From Actinomyces israelii DSM 43320 (GTDB lineage Bacteria; Actinomycetota; Actinomycetes; Actinomycetales; Actinomycetaceae): 64,000 nucleotides of DNA. Below, piece after piece: positions 62,197-64,000 of this stretch. The notes under the pieces are model-generated. The model saw only the letters and a list, made by a program, of their open reading frames with translations, was not told where the DNA came from and did no database searches. The translations under genes and the position numbers were made by a program. Each line of letters starts with the position of its first letter. Position 1 is the stretch's first letter. The stretch covers positions 11,111 to 75,110 of the forward strand of contig NZ_JONS01000018.1 in NCBI RefSeq assembly GCF_000711965.1, in the 5' to 3' direction.

Positions 62197-62722
62197 GGGT
62201 TGAAAACGGCTTGTTTTGGACGGTTTTTGGTGGTTTGAAGCCGCGAGGTCGGCTCGGCGGCTGCGTGGCGGGGCTGGTGCTTGCGACCTCGTGACCCCCT
62301 GCGACCTGGTGATTCCGTGGTGCTTGCAGGGTCTGTGCTGCGCCTGGCGGCTGCGGCGTGTGGGGCGGGTTGCTGGCTGTGGTGGCAGGGGCTGCGGTCT
62401 GGTCTGTCTTCAGGTAGTCGGCCGGCTGGGGCGCTGTCGCTGCTACCCTGGGCCGGTTGTGCTGGGTGGTTCCGGTCGTGCTGGCGATAGCCTCATCAGT
62501 GCTGTGTGGGTTCTGGTCCTCGTCTGGTTCCTGCGGGTTCGTGGCGAGAGGCTTCATACTCTCCTCGCCCTCGGGCAGGATCTGCTCGCTATCCGTCGGG
62601 CTCCCGCCCCTGCTCAGGCCTAGGATGCTGTTGAAGGGCGGTAGGCGGGTGGCGGTGATGATCAGTTGAGCATCCTGCATCGGGAGTCCATCTGATCCTC
62701 ACTTACGCACTACGCTAAGGCT
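62197..62722. other. Non-coding or relic stretch right of tRNA-Pro
   Basis: About 525 bases of noticeably lower GC than the window average, with short G/T-rich plus-strand text and no frame I can support as a gene. It could be a relic of an element integrated at the tRNA. No repeat of the tRNA 3' end was found here, so no att site can be claimed. Confidence 0.4.
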
Positions 62723-63957
62723 ATGGAGTGCGTGCACCCATCACCGTCGGCCCAGACGAACGTGCTGGCAGAGCTTGAGCCGTGGCCATATCGCTGGCTC
62801 GGTCAGCACAGACGAGGCGTCGACCTCGTCGTCCTGAGCATGGTTTTCCTGTACAACCAGGATGTCCTGCTCCTCTCGTCCCGCTCCCTCTTTGTGGAGC
62901 TGTGGGGGCTTGAACTGATCAGTGTGGGGCTCGGTGCGTGCTGGCTACTTCGCCGCCGTCGGCCATGGCCTGTGTTCGCTGTGATGATCATTTTGATCTG
63001 GATGCAGCTATTCTCGGGTCCTGACACGAACGTTCTTCCTGTGGACAGTCTGGTTGTGTTCATGGTTCATGATCTCGCGGTCACGCAGCGACGACGACGT
63101 TCCACACTCGCAGCAGTCCTCGTCATCGCATGGATTTCTATCGCCTTTGCGCCGATCCTCCGGATGGGGCACGCGCCTTTGAGTCTTCCCATACTTGGCT
63201 AGTTACCGTGGTCTGGGCATGGACAGCGGGAGCACTCCATCGTGCGCGCCGCGCTCGGATGCTGGCACTTGCGCAGAATGCGGAGTACCGTCTCCAGGCT
63301 GCTCGGCTTCAGCACGAGCAGGCCGAGCGCGCCGAGCGCCTGCGGATCGCTCGCGAGATCCACGACATCGTCTCCCACAGTCTGGGGGTCATGGCGGTTG
63401 TCGCCGATGGCGCGGCAGCTGTCTCAGCATCGGATCCCGAGCAAGCGGCTACAGCTATGCTTCACGTACGTGATACCGGACGTCGTGCCATGGGAGAAAT
63501 GCGTCAAATGCTCACCGTCCTGCGCGACGAGGAGGCCCCTGAACACGCACAGGAGCCTGGAGCGAAGGACCTGGAGGAACTCGTCGGCCAGGTGCGTGAA
63601 GCGGGTCTTCCGGTTCATCTGAATCTGCCAGAAGGGCGCAGTCTTCCCGGCAGCCGCCTTGGTCTGACGATGTACCGCATCGTCCAAGAGGCGCTGACCA
63701 ACGTACAGCGGCACGCCGGCGAGGTGAGCCGAGTTGATGTCCGCGTGGACAGACGGTCCGGGTGCTATGTCGTGGAGGTCGCCGACGACGGCGTCACGTC
63801 CGAGGGCTCCCTGGACGGCTTCGTCGGGCACGGTCTGGTGGGGATGCGCGAGCGAGTCCACTCCCACGGCGGCACCTTAGATGTGGTGGTCGGGGAGCAG
63901 CGTGGTTTCACCCTGAGCGCCGTTCTCCCGCTGTCCGATGCGGAGGAGTCTTCATGA
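62723..63957 (+). pseudogene. Two-component sensor histidine kinase (DesK/NarL class), frameshifted
   Basis: The first frame (62723-63202) encodes an N-terminus with about four membrane helices (VDLVVLSMVFLYNQDVLLL to LAAVLVIAWISIAFAPIL). The kinase proper lies in another frame (readable from about 63195): a linker helix, the HisKA_3 site EIHDIVSHSLGVMAVVADG with the phospho-His, N-box TNVQRHAG and G-box GHGLVGMRERV of the HATPase. The switch must fall at about 63150-63200, after RMGHAPLSLP. It could be a true frameshift mutation or a sequencing error. The response regulator starts within ATGA at the end. The kinase half alone could still be soluble. Confidence 0.75.
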
Positions 63958-64000
63958 GTGTGAGGATTGTTCTTGTTGATGACCAGGAGATGTACCGGCT
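63954..64000 (+). CDS. Response regulator, N-terminal start (cut by window edge)
   Basis: Only 15 residues are inside the window: MSVRIVLVDDQEMYR, the start of a receiver domain with the acidic DD pair. ATG overlaps the kinase stop as ATGA, and GGAGGAG lies upstream. Given the HisKA_3 partner it is likely a NarL/LuxR-type regulator. Confidence 0.8.
   Translation, partial: MSVRIVLVDDQEMYR

Overview
The window is high-GC, gene-dense DNA from an actinomycete. The rapZ-yvcK-whiA trio, a Cmk-Der fusion, a eukaryotic-type UDP-glucose pyrophosphorylase, MoeB with a C-terminal rhodanese, PdxR facing pdxST and frequent GTG starts fit the Actinomycetaceae (an Actinomyces- or Schaalia-like oral or gut actinomycete). 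That placement is inferred from family resemblance, not from a database search.

Left part (1-8160) is a decayed accessory zone. It holds three remnants of one IS630-like element (1-401, 620-1688, and a third far away at 26316-27512). It also holds two remnants of a second IS with iterated TGCCCGCGAA end repeats (480-619 plus 1689-1827, and 6710-7527); the first of these is split by an IS630 copy. An IS5-like fragment, a broken fatty-acyl-AMP ligase fused to a thioester-reductase tail, and an SRPBCC pseudogene complete it. Between the scars sits an intact FtsX-type ABC exporter pair (3581-6669).

The core begins at 8164. uvrB is followed by a flavin-reductase remnant, then a convincing yybP-ykoY (Mn2+) riboswitch whose 3' P1 strand can instead mask the ribosome binding site of the first of two tandem TerC genes; a CtpE-like P-type ATPase follows. 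uvrA carries an SOS box. PdxR (MocR family) faces pdxS-pdxT with PdxR-like boxes between them. A large DUF2339-like membrane protein and a UDP-glucose pyrophosphorylase are divergent.

From 27658 to 35400 come an unusual IMPase-like protein, tRNA-Val(CAC) opposite a tRNA-Gly/Cys/Val(GAC) cluster, an ArsR regulator, two HAD phosphatases, uvrC with a small molybdopterin-binding-type protein, and licT. licT precedes a textbook RAT/terminator switch and the beta-glucoside genes bglP and bglA. purT is opposite rapZ-yvcK-whiA. The glycolytic genes gap, pgk and tpiA follow, each unit bounded by long perfect hairpins, then secG, xerD, and the tightly overlapping run parA-scpA-scpB-rluB-tyrA (chromosome organisation, pseudouridylation, tyrosine synthesis). 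Next are cmk-der, an amidohydrolase overlapping an LtrA-family membrane protein, two hypothetical ORFs, pgi and moeB-rhodanese.

At the right end tRNA-Pro(GGG) and its terminator mark a change to lower-GC DNA with a frameshifted two-component sensor kinase and the start of its response regulator. Many genes overlap by four bases (ATGA/GTGA). Two genes, xerD and moeB, lack an ATG, GTG or TTG where their conserved N-terminus demands a start. I found no CRISPR array, rRNA or replication origin.
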